Shown here piece after piece: positions 22,813 through 34,139 of a stretch of 64,000 nt of DNA; position 1 is the first letter of the stretch, and every line of letters starts with the position of its first letter. This DNA comes from Hyparrhenia diplandra. Its lineage: Eukaryota > Streptophyta > Magnoliopsida > Poales > Poaceae. Made by a program: the position numbers and the translations under genes. The notes under the pieces are model-generated. The model made no database searches. It had not been told where the DNA came from and saw only the letters and a program-made list of their open reading frames with translations. The DNA lies in assembly GCA_015847255.1 (NCBI GenBank), contig JADLZK010009003.1:183077-247076 (forward strand), given 5' to 3'.

Positions 22813-23520
22813 AGCAAACTGCATATGGTCATTTGGCTTGTGCTTTAGCCAGGTTGTCACATCCATTACTGATTACTCTAGACACAATGCTAACTTTCAT
22901 CTCTTTTCTCTGAGACAAAGATAATAATATATAGGAGACTGTAACAGCTCGATCAATTTGTAGTCACAACATGCAGAATTAGAAACATATACAGGACAGG
23001 ATGAGAAAGGTCCAAATATATATAGGAATTGGAAGCAATGAGCACATCAACAGAGCCGTAGATCGACAGACAGGCAGTCCGCACCAACCATGGGCAGAAA
23101 GCTGATCGGCTTTGGCACTGGACGGCACAAACATGAAGTACAGTAAAGGTGATCGTCCTGGTCATGGTCATTGCACGTCCACGTACGTGACGGCTCAGCC
23201 TACGCAATCGATCAATGCTCCACGTCTACTATTGCACCGTGGGAAATGCATGTCAGTCACATGTGAACTGTATTTAAAAATTAAAAGGAGGTCCTCAGAC
23301 ACGTACTACTCCCTCCGACCGGCCTAGAAAAAGTGATGTTCTATGATTCAAAATTAATTCCAAATCCAAAAATACTAAAGCAGTCCCAAACACTTATCTT
23401 CCTCTCTCAGCAAATATATACAGGAAGCATGCCAGCTCACATGGCTGAAATGAATAAAGACCTACAGGAGTAGCTATAGGCAGCAAGAGCTACAAAAAAA
23501 TATATACGACAGGGCTAATA
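22813..23520 (+). repeat. ~0.7-kb tandem duplication, copy 1
   Basis: Matches 23563-24268 plus 25376-25530. Shared blocks include tcacatccattac, gagcacatcaacagagc, gctgatcggctttggcactg, gcagtcccaaacac and ctctctcagcaaatatata. Non-coding. A ctccctccg word at 23311 resembles a Stowaway MITE edge, but no second end was found. Confidence 0.75.
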
Positions 23521-24268
23521 AAAATTCAAACGAATAGGACTCAAGCTATTTGAACAAGTGTAGTGCAAACTAACATAATGGTCATTTGACTTGTGCTTTA
23601 TCTAGTTGTCACATCCATTACTCTAGACACAATGCTTACTGCTAGGATATTCGTCTCTTTTCTCTGAGAGGATGTATGGAGACTGTTATATACAGCTCGA
23701 TGAATTTGTAGTCACAAGATGCAGAAATAATTAAAGAGTCCTACAAAATTAGGTATGGGACAAAAGCTAGAGCTAGAAACATATAAGGACAGGATGAGAG
23801 AGGTTCAAATATGTATAGGAAGCACTGAGCACATCAACAGAGCGGTAGACAGACAGACAGTCGGCGCCAACCATGCATGGCCAGAAAGCTGATCGGCTTT
23901 GGCACTGGTACAAGGTACATGTGATGGTTAGTTAAGTGGGTACGTATATATAGGAATCAGTGCTTTACTCTCAGACACGACGAGAAGCTTATAGATAAAA
24001 GCGGTTGACCTGTATGAGTCGTCTTTGCATACTTTCAGTTTCAGACTTTCAGTGCACCGGCAAGAAGCAACGACAACATGTCCTTGTGTTCAGCACGTCC
24101 ACGTCACTATGTACATGACGGCGCGGCGGCCAATCGATCAATGGTCCAGAAGTTAATCACGTCACTACGTACACAACTTGGAGCACTTACTAATTACGTG
24201 ATGTTTTATGGTTCAAAATTTATCCAAAATAATAAAAAAAACCAACGCAGTCCCAAACACTCGGTAAA

Positions 24269-25359
24269 GTCGGCCCCGCCTCCGTGTCGTCCGTCGACAG
24301 GGCGACTTCGGAGGCGATTCAAACTTCGCCGCCTCAAGCGCCCACTGGAGCTGTTCGGCCGCCGCCGCCTCGGGCTTGCAGTGGTGGCGGCCAGCGGGCG
24401 CCCAACAAAGCCACCCCCCGCAACATCCCACCACTCCACTCCATTCTACTTCCTCTTCTCCACTCCTCTTCCTCATCGAGCTCAAGTTCCTCGGCGCCGG
24501 TGGTGAGCAAGTTGGCCTGTCCTTGGGCTGGATCCGTGGCCTCGAAGCTGGATCCACCGCCCTCCGCTCCGGATCTACACCCCCCACGGCGACCCCTCCG
24601 CCGCTCTTGGGTGGCGGCGGCGCTTGTGGCGCTATGTTGCCAGCGGGCGCTGGAGACGGGATGGCCCGTGCCAGCTTCATCGGGCGGGCCTGGGGGCGGG
24701 CAACGCGTCGCTGGCGACCTCGAGATCCGGGACGGAGTCGGGCTCTAGGGAGCGCGGTGTTGGTGGGCCAGCCAGCAAGCGCCACGTCGTGCGGCACATT
24801 TGCGAGGGTGGCGACGCCCGTGGCGACGGCTTCAGCCGCGCCGCAGCAGCACCCCGCGAATGCCATGGCGACGGAGGGAGGCCGTGTATGCGCGCCCTGC
24901 TGCACGACGCAGCGCCACGGACGCTTCCTCCGCTATGACCTGCTGCACGCGAGCCCCGGCGGATCTAGATGCTCTCTTCGCCTCGCCCAGCAGGTTCCTT
25001 CTCCTTCCCATCTCGATCCAAAAGACTTGCAGTGTGATGGATGCCTAGCAGCGAGCTGCAGTCTAACACAGAGCCGGTGAAAACCCTGCCCGGTTCGAAT
25101 ATCGGTCGGCAACTTCAGCTTAGTATGTTGTTCCGCGGTGGCATGAATTGAATATCGGTCGGCAACTTCAGCTTAGTCTTTGGTTCCCCCTGCTGTTGTT
25201 TTGTGCTATTGTTATGTTTTGTGATGTTGTAATCTCTCTCCCCCCTTCTTTTGATGTAACGAACTATGTAACAAGGCCTCCATTTTCACCACCGGCTTTG
25301 CCGGCATCCGTGAAATATAAGCGGTGAGGATGATTTTACCCCCCGAAGAGTTCTCGAAA
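24269..25359 (+). mobile_element. Unclassified retroposon-like insertion
   Basis: Flanked by aaacactcggtaaa (24255-24268) and aaacactttcgataaa (25360-25375), an imperfect 14-16 bp target-site duplication, with a short A run before the right copy. This suggests target-primed (LINE-type) integration in plus orientation. A 234-codon open frame at 24376-25080 is low-complexity and GC-driven. A hairpin (accggctttgccggc) lies near 25296. No reverse transcriptase or LINE domain is present, so it could be a non-autonomous retroposon or a retroposed transcript. Confidence 0.5.
25097..25177 (+). repeat. 28-bp direct repeat pair
   Basis: The word starting gaatatcggtcggcaacttc is present at 25097-25124 and again at 25150-25177, perfect over 28 bases, inside the retroposon-like insertion. 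Confidence 0.9.
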
Positions 25360-25530
25360 AAACACTTTCGATAAACCTATCTCCCTCTCTCAGCAAATAT
25401 ATATAGGAAGCGTAACAGCTCAACTGTTTGTTGCCACATGGGCGGAATGAATAAATGCCTACAAAATTAGCTATGCAACAAGAGCTAGAGAAACATATAT
25501 ACGACAAGCCTGAGAGGGTCCTAAGAGGAG

Positions 25531-26270
25531 ATAGAACAAGAAAGTTGGATGCGCACCAAAAGACGAGGGTAGTACAAACTACAAAGTAGACACCAACCAG
25601 TGAATCTTGGGCAGAAATTAAAAGCAACTCTAAATAGTGTAGTTAAGCTACCATTCTAAAGTATATATACACAATATACAGAGAAGTTGTTGTAAGGTAG
25701 AAAGGTATAGGTCATGTTTGCTTTCTAAAATGCAAAAGCTAGACTAGATCACTTTTTTTTTTTTTCATTTGTGCATCTTATCTAAGAAGCGTTTTTTTTT
25801 TCTAACCGCTGTACCAAAAAGAAAAGTGATGGTTTTTATTCAAATGACTCTTCAAATGAGAATTTAGATACTTCAAGCTTCTGAATTCTTAGGAACAACC
25901 GATGCTTACAATTAGGACTCTTCACAATAGGCGATTTATATGCTTTATAATGAAAATAAATAATATATAAAGTGAAGCAACCAAAATAAAGGACACGTGA
26001 GTAAATCTCATCATCTTTGCACTCGTTAATGGTGTTTAATTAGCGGCACACGCCGAGGACCGCCGCCTACCAACCCGATTCCATTGTACGTGTTGTTGCA
26101 CGGGCGTGAACGTCGTATCGTGGTGAGCACTTCACTTGATGATCACTTGCGTCACACCAAAGTGCAGCGTAGGCCATATCTTTATTGGCACAGTTTTTTT
26201 TTTCTTTTTGCAGCTGCACACTGCCTATGTGTGTCTTGACCCCATTATACGCATCCTACCCTTTCTCACA
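25531..26270. other. Intergenic AT-rich stretch
   Basis: No gene seen. Contains T runs (25750-25760, 25792-25800, 26191-26199). Around 26139-26160 a segment resembles DNA ahead of Prx-1, so this may be the distal Prx-2 upstream region. Confidence 0.5.
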
Positions 26271-26735
26271 TGGTTTCAGAGGGTTACGATCTTGTGACCT
26301 AACCTAGGCTTCCGCTGCCGCCGCCGCCCCCGGGAGATCCATCTCCGCCGGGGGCAGCGCGCCCTAGGATGCGCCGTAGATCCCTCTGATCTGCGTCGCC
26401 GTCGTCGTCAACAAGAAGCAGAAGAGCGCACCTCTTCCCGTCGCCATGGCTGCATCGCTCGTTGGTGTCGCCATGGCCCTGCCTTGGGCCGCCGCCGCCT
26501 CCGCGTCGTCATCCCCGGCCACCGCATCGAGCATTCCGTCTCTTCCGCGCCCGCCGGCCAGCCGCCCTCGGGCGGAGCCCCCCCAGCGCCGCCACAGCCT
26601 GCGCACCGCGCACGCGCGCGGCTGGAGGGGAGGTGCCGAGATCACGCAGTAGGACGGACGCGTCGAGCACCGCCGGTCGACATCGCTGCTGGGCTGCAGC
26701 GCCGTGGGCTCCGCCCCCACTGCCCTTTGTACCAA
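26271..26735 (+). mobile_element. LTR-retrotransposon 5' fragment in Prx-2 upstream region
   Basis: tctcaca|tggtttcagag at 26264-26281 looks like an LTR end followed by an initiator-tRNA-Met primer-binding site (TGGTATCAGAG) with one mismatch. A GC-rich leader and a short open frame (26446-26652) follow and stop where the Prx-2 core promoter begins. No gag domain is recognisable. Confidence 0.4.
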
Positions 26736-26759
26736 TGGTCGTCGACTTAATAATGTGTG

Positions 26760-26767
26760 TATATATA
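26760..26767 (+). promoter_or_regulatory. Prx-2 TATA box
   Basis: tatatata followed by ggtagcc, about 110 bases upstream of the ATG at 26874, similar spacing to Prx-1. Confidence 0.5.
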
Positions 26768-27322
26768 GGTAGCCTCCTGTTGCACGCTAAGGTACCATTG
26801 CTCGCTCGCTAGGTGGTAGGCAGCTTCAGCTAAGATAGCTAAGGGCAGCTAGCGTACGCGTACATCGATCATCATGGGGGCGGCGGCGTGAGGTGTGTGG
26901 CGGCGGCGCTGCTCTGGGTGCTGGTGCTCGCGGCGGTGGTGGGAGCGGCAGCGTCGTGAGGCGCAGCTCGGCGCGGGTACTACGCCGCCACCGTGCCCCA
27001 ACGTGGAGTCCATCGTCGCGGCGTGGTGGCCAAGAAGATCCAGCAGATGCGCGCGCCACCGTCGGCGCCACCGTGCGCCTCTTCTTCCACGCATCGCTTC
27101 ATCGAGGTAATCAGCACGCATCAGCACTCGTGTTCATACATGCGGCCGTAACTGCAATGACCATGCTGCTCATCCAACGTCCGTCGTCGATGCCCTTTAT
27201 ATGCGGGGTGCGGACGCGCCGGTGATGGTGGCGTCGACGGCGAACAACACGGGCGGAGAAGGACCACCCCATCAACCTGTCACCGGGCGGCGGCGACGGC
27301 TTCGACACGGTGATCGGGGCCA

Positions 27323-27672
27323 TGTAACAACACGGATTATGCTTTGCTACGATTAAGCGGACTGGATTAATCAACTCACTCAATTCGAGTAACTATTTAG
27401 GTAGCGATACATGGAATCGGTAGCAATCGCCGGCGAGCTCTAGCCGCAGCCTAGCCGCCTCAAGGTTTCTCACCGGCAACTACCAAGATGAGTTCAAAAC
27501 GAATCTCCCGTTCCCCTCATATACGATTACGTTTGTTTTCACGGCTAACCCGACGCGGCCGGTGGAGATTTTCTCTTGGGCTTCAAGTCTTCCAATCTGG
27601 TCCGAGATGTTCTTGTTGGGCCTCCGCTTGCGCTTTGGCTTTCGGGCCGTGCTTACAGGTTGGACTGTTACA
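27323..27672 (-). repeat. 3' LTR of the Reina element
   Basis: 350 bp, TGTAACAACACGG to GACTGTTACA on the plus strand, next to the polypurine tract (minus TGGAGGGGGA, 27673-27682). Differences from the other LTR lie mostly at CAG/CTG versus CG sites. Confidence 0.92.
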
Positions 27673-27689
27673 TCCCCCTCCATAAGCAA

Positions 27690-29200
27690 CGGCTTGTCCC
27701 CACGCCGTGAAGTCCGGATACTGTTGCAAAAAAATCATCCTCATCTTCCCGGGTAGCAAGCTCGGCTGAACTCTCTTGCCATTTAACCAACAATTGATAT
27801 ATCAGGCGACCATTTTTGTTCTTAACACGACGGTCCAGAACTAGTTCAGGAGTTTGCTCCTTATGAGCATCATCAAGTGGTAAAGGAGAGTAAGACAAAG
27901 GTTTGTCTCCAGTTACCTTCTTGAGAAGAGAGACATGAAAAACCTGGATGAATACGAGTACCCGGAGGAAGTTTAAGCCGATAAGCCACCTCACCAATTT
28001 TTGCTTCCACTTGATATGGGCCAAAATAGCGATAAGCCAACTTGGTACACAGTCGAGTAGCAACAGTACGTTGAGCATAAGGTTGAAGCTTCAACCACAC
28101 CATATCACCCACTGCAAAAGATCTTGGAATTCTATGTTTATCAGCCTGCTTCTTCATGTACTGCTGAGAGCCGAAGCAATTGTTGATGAATCAAAGCATT
28201 AACAGTTTGCCTATGCTTGAGCCATTCATCCAAATCAGGATTAACACGGTCCTTTTCGTGGTCAATGCCAAAGTGTCTTGGTGGATGTCCATAAACCACT
28301 TCAAATGGTGTATCTTTGAAGAGCGAGAATGGCGGTATTGTACCAAAATTCAGCCAAATGCAACCATTTAGACCACGCGCCGGGACAGGAATGAATGAAA
28401 CATCTCGGATAAGCCTCAATACATTGATTGACCCTTTCGGTTTGGCCATCACTCTCGGGATGATAAAGCTGAACTCATGGAAAGATCAGATGCAGACGGA
28501 TCAAATAATTCTTTCCACAAACAAATCGGTAAAGACCCCGTCTCTATCGGACACAATGTATAAGGGCATACCATGCAACTTATATATGTTTTCCATAAAA
28601 ATTTTGGCAATATCTAAGGCTGAAAATGGATGCTTGACTTTGATGAAATGAGCATATTTGGAAAATTTATCCACTATCACAAGAATACAAAAATTTGTAA
28701 TGATCGAGTTAGGCAACCCTTCAATGAAATCCATAGTCAACACTTTCCATGCCCGATCAGTAGTGAAGTGGTTGTAGAAGACCAGGATAGGGCACATGTT
28801 CCAGCTTGGCTTTGGCGAGATGTGACAATTCTGAACAAATTCAGTGATAGTATTCTTCATATGAGGCCAGTAAAACAACTTCTTAATTCTCTTGTAAGTA
28901 ACCAAGAACCCGAATGACCACCAATTGATTTGGAATGTAACCGTGAAGTTACTTGAGTTTGAAATGTCCGAGAGTGACCCAACCAAATTGCACCTTTGTA
29001 TTTAATAATGCCCTGCTCCAAGGTATAATGACCATGAGGAGAATTGAGAGATAGAGTAGTCGCAGCAATTCAGTAGCTTGAGAACTATCAAAGATAAGCG
29101 TCTTTGCAAAGAGTTGTAACCGATTAGGTATGGCTACGTAAATAGCTTGAAGTCGACGGTTTGATGATTGATTCGGATAATGCATCATTTGCACAATTGG
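27690..29200 (-). pseudogene. Integrase with chromodomain (Reina)
   Basis: From 29200 downward: catalytic core with TDRAWKVLTMDFIEGLPNS, IVDKFSKYAHFIKVKHPFS and PLYIVSDRDGVFTDLF (28501-28800). Then HRIPRSFAVGDMVWLKLQPY and RYFGPYQVEAKIGEVAYRLK, the GPY/F module (27873-28157). Last is the chromodomain PELVLDRRVKNKNGRLIYQL with LVKWQESSAELATRED (about 27720-27860). Chromodomains steer insertion toward heterochromatin, which contrasts with this insertion in a gene. Frames are interrupted at least three times. Confidence 0.85.
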
Positions 29201-29248
29201 TGGTGCCTTTCTTGTAAATTATCTTATATTGGAAACCCATAAGTTTGG

Positions 29249-30965
29249 TCATAACCTTCTCGCTGCCGATAAGTACTCAACCGATCTTGAAGATGCATTA
29301 AGCTTCTCCGATCTGCATGCAGATAATAAACTCTTTGGAAGTAAGTAAGCCTTCCATTTTTCCACAGCAAGTAATATAGCTAAACTTTCTTTTTCATATG
29401 TGGAGAGTCCTTGATTCTTGGGTCCTAAAGCCTTACCGACAAAAAGCAATAGGGTGCCCATCTTGCCGCAAAAAACAGCTCCAATGCCATAATCGAAGCA
29501 TCTGTTTCAACGGTGAAGGGTTTGGCAAAATTTGGAACCGCTAATATTGAGCCGATATAAGAGAGTCCTTCAACAATTGAAAAGCCCTGTTGAGCTGGAG
29601 CAGTCCACACAAACATTGTACCTTTCTTCAACAGATCGGTTAATGGCTTAGCAATCATACCAAAATTTTTCGACAAAACGCCTGTAATAAACCGGCTATT
29701 CCAAGGAAACCTCTCGAGTTCCTTAACATTGGTTGGTTGAGGCCGTTTTTAACATCAGCAACTTTAGAAGGATCTGTAGATACACCTTGAGCACCGATAA
29801 CATGACCCAAATATTTCAATTGTTGCCGTGCAAAAGTGCATTTAGAGAGCTTAACCTTGAACCGATGTTGCTGCAATAATTGAAAAACCATTTTGCACAT
29901 GCTTGACATGCTCTTCATAGGTCTTGCTATAAATGAGAATGTCATCAATAAAGACCACAACACATTTCCTCAACAATGAAGCCGAATATAGTTCATAACA
30001 AACTGAAATGTAGCAGGTGCTCCTGTTAACCCATATGGCATGACTCTATATTCAAAATGACCATGATGAGTTTGAAAGGCGTTTTAGATCGATCCTCGGG
30101 GAGATACCATGATTTGGTGAAATCCAGCTCTAAGATCTAGAGTGGTGAACCACTTAGCTTCAAATAGTTCTTCAAACGGTTCCTCAATGACGGGTAAAGG
30201 AAACTTATTCTTAACGGTATGAGCATTGAGTCTTCTATAGTCAACACATAATCTCCATTCACCGGACTTTTCTTTACTAGTAAAGCAGGTGATGCAAAAG
30301 GACTACCGCTCTCGCTGAATCATTCCAGTTTGTAACAGATGAGTCACCTGTCTCTCAATTTCATCCTTTTGAAATGGTGTATACCTGTAAGGCCTGAGTC
30401 TGAATGGCTGTGCTCCAGGTAACAAAGGTATAGTATGATGATGAGATCTATTTGGTGGTAAGCCCGATGGTTCCTCAAATAGCTCAAAGCAAAATTATCC
30501 ACCAAGTTCCGATCTCTTTTGGTAGATTACGTTTTAGCAAGATTGTCGGGATTAGCAAATATGGACTTGAACCATACCCCAAATATCATCGGCTTTCTCC
30601 ATTGCTAACAACTGATTCATAGATACTTCTTTTACAGAAGGATTAATGAAGAAATGCCATGCAACTTAACTCTAGTGCCATTGGCTAGAAAACTCATCCA
30701 CTTTTGTTTCCATTCGGTTTCCATTGGGCTAAAAGCTTCCAGCCATTGCATACCCAAAACAAACATCATAAGAATCCGGTGGCAAGATTTTAAAAGTGGT
30801 ATTGAACAAATGTCCTTGAACTGACCAAGAACAGTTAACAATTTCATGGTTACAAACCAATTGATTACCATCAGCAATCTTAACAAACATTGGCTTCTCC
30901 AACCTAGTCCAGGGTTGTAACTTAGCAGCAAGTTGCTCCCTAATGAAATTGTGAGAGCTTCCAGA
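29249..30965 (-). pseudogene. Protease, reverse transcriptase and RNase H (Reina)
   Basis: Protease C-terminal part with GMQWLEAFSPMETEWKQKW (about 30680-30760). RT includes the FIDDILIYS active-site block around 29930-29960 and KCTFARQQLKYLGHVIGAQG (about 29800-29870). RNase H includes KGTMFVWTAPAQQGF and ALGPKNQGLSTYEKESLAIL (about 29340-29640). Split over frames by indels, so not translatable as one polyprotein as read. Confidence 0.8.
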
Positions 30966-32344
30966 ATCAACTAAAATAACGATGGAATATCATGAATAAA
31001 AGCAGCAAACTTAAGAGTATGAGCAGCAGTAGTAGCCCTCTCTGCATTTTCAGATAACTCCATAAGCTCATCGGGATCTTCATCATCAGTTTCCACTTGT
31101 ACAGAAGGAACCGGAGAAAACTCGGACAATAAGCGCCATAATTCCTCAACCATGTGTAAAGGAACACTAGCTTGGCACTTATGTTGAGGACCCCATTTTG
31201 CACCACATTTGAAGCATAACCCTCTTGACTTTCTGTAAGTCATTAATGAAGAGAGCTTATCATTGATAGGTGGTCTTGACTTGGAAGCCAATGTATGCTC
31301 AGAAGCATCACCATCACTTTTCTTGGAGTAATGTTCAGGACTAGAGCTTGTACTTGAGGATTGTCCAACAGCATATCCAGAATATTTGTTGGTGAACTTA
31401 GTACTTGGACCAGCATAGTCTTGCTTCTTATGATAAGCACTAGATGGCTTTCCCAGCAGTACCTCCTCCTGCATAATGGCAAGAATACTAGCAGTATCTA
31501 GGTCTTTTGGCCTTTGTAACATGACAGCAAATTTAATTTCAGGAATAAGACCATCAACAAATTTGCCAACTAGGAATGCTGGGTTGACTAATGGATCATG
31601 GGCTAAGAGTTGGTGCATAAGCTCATCAAACATCTGGATATACTCAGGAACTGATGCAGTTTGTTTGACATGGAAGAACTGTCTAATGAAATGGTTAAAC
31701 TGATCCCTATCAAACCTATCAACCACATTGGCACACAATTCCTCCCAGGTACACTGTCTAAGGTTAATTTCAATGGTTTGCATCCAGAAGGCTGCAGTTC
31801 CAGTGAAGTTTACAGTGGCTAACTTGACCCAACTACGACGAGGATTGCAAAACAGGTCAAAGTACACATCACAACGTTTGATCCACAGTTTTGGGTTAGA
31901 GCCATCAAACTTAGGGAACTCCTGTTGAGGCATAGGTGGCTGATAACTATGATGGCCATGGCAACAATTGGGATAACCAAACAGAGATTCAGTGGGATCT
32001 GGTTTCTCACCTTTGAGGGGTGGTGATTCCCCGTGACGGCCTAACAGCCCTTGCGCCGCCTCCGAAGAGGAATGATCCAGATGGGCGGATCCGGAACTTC
32101 AGGACATGGCTTGGTGGGTTGAGACTGGAGCTCGTTGACCTGGGCACGAAGTTTCTCCAATCCCGAACTCAGATTCTCCACCTTGGTGTCGACCTCTGGA
32201 CGCCAGCGGTCGAACTCATCACGAGCGGCTTTCAAGTCGTCGATGGAGGTCTGCACGTCCTTCAGGCTTGAATTGGCCGAATTGATCCCCGTAGTCTGCA
32301 GATCTAACTTGCCGAGGATGAGCGACAGTTGATCCTCGACCTTC
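30965..32344 (-). CDS. gag (Reina), mostly open
   Basis: The N-terminal part starts MKVEDQLSLILGKLDLQTTG at 32346, a coiled-coil predicted from heptads (VDTKVENLSSGLEKLRAQVN). The capsid domain follows in an open stretch 31933-30971: MPQQEFPKFDGSNPKLWIKR, FTGTAAFWMQTIEINLRQCT, DRFDRDQFNHFIRQFFHVKQ. Near its end is a zinc knuckle CFKCGAKWGPQHKC of the chromovirus type. One frame change near 31940-32040 separates the two pieces. It would form the nucleocapsid particle. Confidence 0.82.
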
Positions 32345-32440
32345 ATGGTGACCTGACGGCGGGTGCGGTGGTCGTGAGCCAGCTGTGGTGGAGGGAACTG
32401 CGTGGCGACGACGAACAGCGAATGGAATCGAACGATGAAT

Positions 32441-32449
32441 CCGATACCA
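32441..32449 (-). other. Primer-binding site (Reina)
   Basis: The minus strand reads TGGTATCGG two bases inside the 5' LTR, matching the start of the initiator-tRNA-Met complement (TGGTATCAGAGC) except at a CAG/CG-type position. Confidence 0.75.
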
Positions 32450-32451
32450 AA

Positions 32452-32800
32452 TGTAACAACACGGATTATGCTGCTACGATTAACTGGACTGGATTAATCA
32501 ACTCACGAATTCGAGTAACTATTTAGGTAGCGATACATGGAATCGGTAGCAATCGCCGGCGAGCTCTAGCCGCAGCTAGCCGCCTCCAAGGTTTCTCACC
32601 GGCAACTACCAAGACGAGTTCAAAACGAATCTCCCCGTTCCCCTCATATACGATTACAGCTGTTTCACAGCTAACCCGGACGCAGCCGGTGGAGATTTTC
32701 TCTTGGGCTTCAAGTCTTCCAATCTGGTCCAGAGATGTTCTTGTTGGGCCTCCGCTTGCGCTTTGGCTTCTGGGCCGTGCTTACAGGTTAGACTGTTACA
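32452..32800 (-). repeat. 5' LTR of the Reina element
   Basis: 349 bp, partner of 27323-27672; the outer end GACTGTTACA is followed by the GGCCA target duplication. Confidence 0.92.
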
Positions 32801-34139
32801 GGCCAGAGCGGCCGTGGACGCCGTGCCAGGGTGCCGCGGCAAGGTGTCGTGCGCCGACATACTCGCCATGGCCACCCGGGACGCCATCGCGCTGGTATGC
32901 ACCCGGCACGTCGCACTCGTTACATTATGTACACTGCAGTTGTGACGTTATACGGCTATTTAATAGCAAGGAAACTGAATACTCTCTCGTGCCGCGCGTG
33001 CATGATGCAGGCCGGCGGTCCGTCGTACGCGGTGGAGCTAGGTCGTCTGGACGGGCTGAGGTCGACTGCGAGCAGCGTCAACGAAGGCTGCCGGCGCCCG
33101 TCTCCAACCTGGACCAGCTCAACCAGATGTTCGCCGCCAACGGGCTCTCGCAGGCCGACATGGTCGCCCTCTCAGGTAAACGTTATTTCTGGTCTTGCAA
33201 GCTATTCTGGTACTCATTAAATGGGTGAATTGGACGACCTCAATCATCAGTTGTCTTGTGGCCCTCTGAGGTTTCTGATGGTCTCTGATCGTTTAATTCC
33301 TGGTCTTGCAAGCTACTCTTGAACTCATCCCATCCATTGCACGACCTCAGTCATGCATCAGGAGTCGTTTCTGCTGACAAACAAGAGCATACAGCACTTT
33401 TCTGAATCTGAAAAGCTAAGCCTACCTTTCCACTATAACTGTTGCTTATACTTTGCAATCAGACAACCAAAGCCATGCACGCAAACGTCACCACAACTTT
33501 AACTTTCCGCCATGCCCAAATCCAGCAGCTCGCACATGATCAAAGTCCAAACCATGTTCCGCTTTCCCGTTCTGGAAACCTTGTGCCCGCTATTGCACAA
33601 ACATCATTTGGAAACACCATCCTATCCATGGAGATGCAGACAGATCGACAAAGCTCAGCTCCTCCCACATGCGTGCGTCCGCTGGACATGACACCCACCA
33701 TGACCGACGACGACCACTAACGACTATCTTGCTTGCAAATGATGCAGCCGGGCACACGGTGGGTCTGGCGCACTGCAGCACCTTCGCCGGGCGGCTGCAC
33801 GGAGCAGACCGGACTTTGGACGCCGCGTATGCAGCGCAGCTGGCGGCGTGGTGCCCGGCCGGGGTGGATCCGCGGGTGACGGTGTCCCTGGACCCTGTCA
33901 CGCCGGTGACCTTCGACAACCAGTTCTTCCGCAACCTGCAGGCCGGCAAGGGACTGCTGGCATCGGACCAGGTGCTGTACACCGACCCCAGGTCCAGGCC
34001 AACCGTCGACGCGCTGGCACGGAGTCCCGGCGCATTCGAGCAGGCCTTCGTCGACGCCATCACCAAGATGGGTCGCGTCGGGGTCAAGACCACGGCGGCA
34101 CAGGGGAATGTCCGCCGCGATTGCGCCGTGCTGGGCTGA

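Larger units (their letters stand above)
23563..25530 (+). repeat. ~0.7-kb tandem duplication, copy 2, split by a retroposon
   Basis: Same order of blocks as copy 1, but between cagtcccaaacac (24248-24260) and ctctctcagcaaatatata (near 25385) about 1.1 kb of unrelated GC-rich DNA is inserted. Copy 1 has the empty site at 23381-23415. Confidence 0.75.
27323..32800 (-). mobile_element. Complete Reina-type chromovirus (Ty3/Gypsy)
   Basis: LTRs of 350 and 349 bp start TGTAACA and end TGTTACA. A perfect 5-bp target duplication GGCCA flanks it (27318-27322 and 32801-32805). Oriented minus, with tRNA-iMet primer-binding site at 32441-32449 and polypurine tract at 27673-27683. It encodes gag with a zinc knuckle, protease/RT/RNase H, and integrase with a C-terminal chromodomain. 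Short LTRs, size (5.48 kb) and chromodomain fit the Reina clade. Pol frames carry several frameshifts; gag is largely open. Confidence 0.93.
26874..34139 (+). pseudogene. Class III peroxidase, four exons, split by a retrotransposon (Prx-2)
   Basis: Exon 1 26874-27106 (signal peptide, YYAAT..CPNVESIV, TVRLFFH). Exon 2 ~27206-27322 continues at 32806-32894 (GFDTVIGA|RAAVDAVPGC, VSCADILAMATRDAIAL). Exon 3 33011-33175 (GGPSYAVELGRLDGLRSTAS, DMVALS). Exon 4 33748-34139 (AGHTVGLAHC to RRDCAVLG, intact). Three introns is the classic layout of this family. Distal Arg is kept (TVRLFFH), but exon 1 has several indels, including one that destroys the residues after the distal His, and exon 3 has one near 33085. 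The intron-1 acceptor reads tgcg instead of tgcag. A 5.5-kb Reina element sits between two codons of exon 2. Would be a secreted cell-wall peroxidase; probably dead. Confidence 0.9.

Noticed and set aside
24376..25080. 234-codon open frame as a host gene
   Set aside because: Composition-driven, no recognisable domain, and it lies wholly inside an insertion bounded by a target-site duplication.
30965..32344. gag of the Reina element as a host zinc-finger gene
   Set aside because: It lies between a matched LTR pair with a target duplication and is followed by pol.
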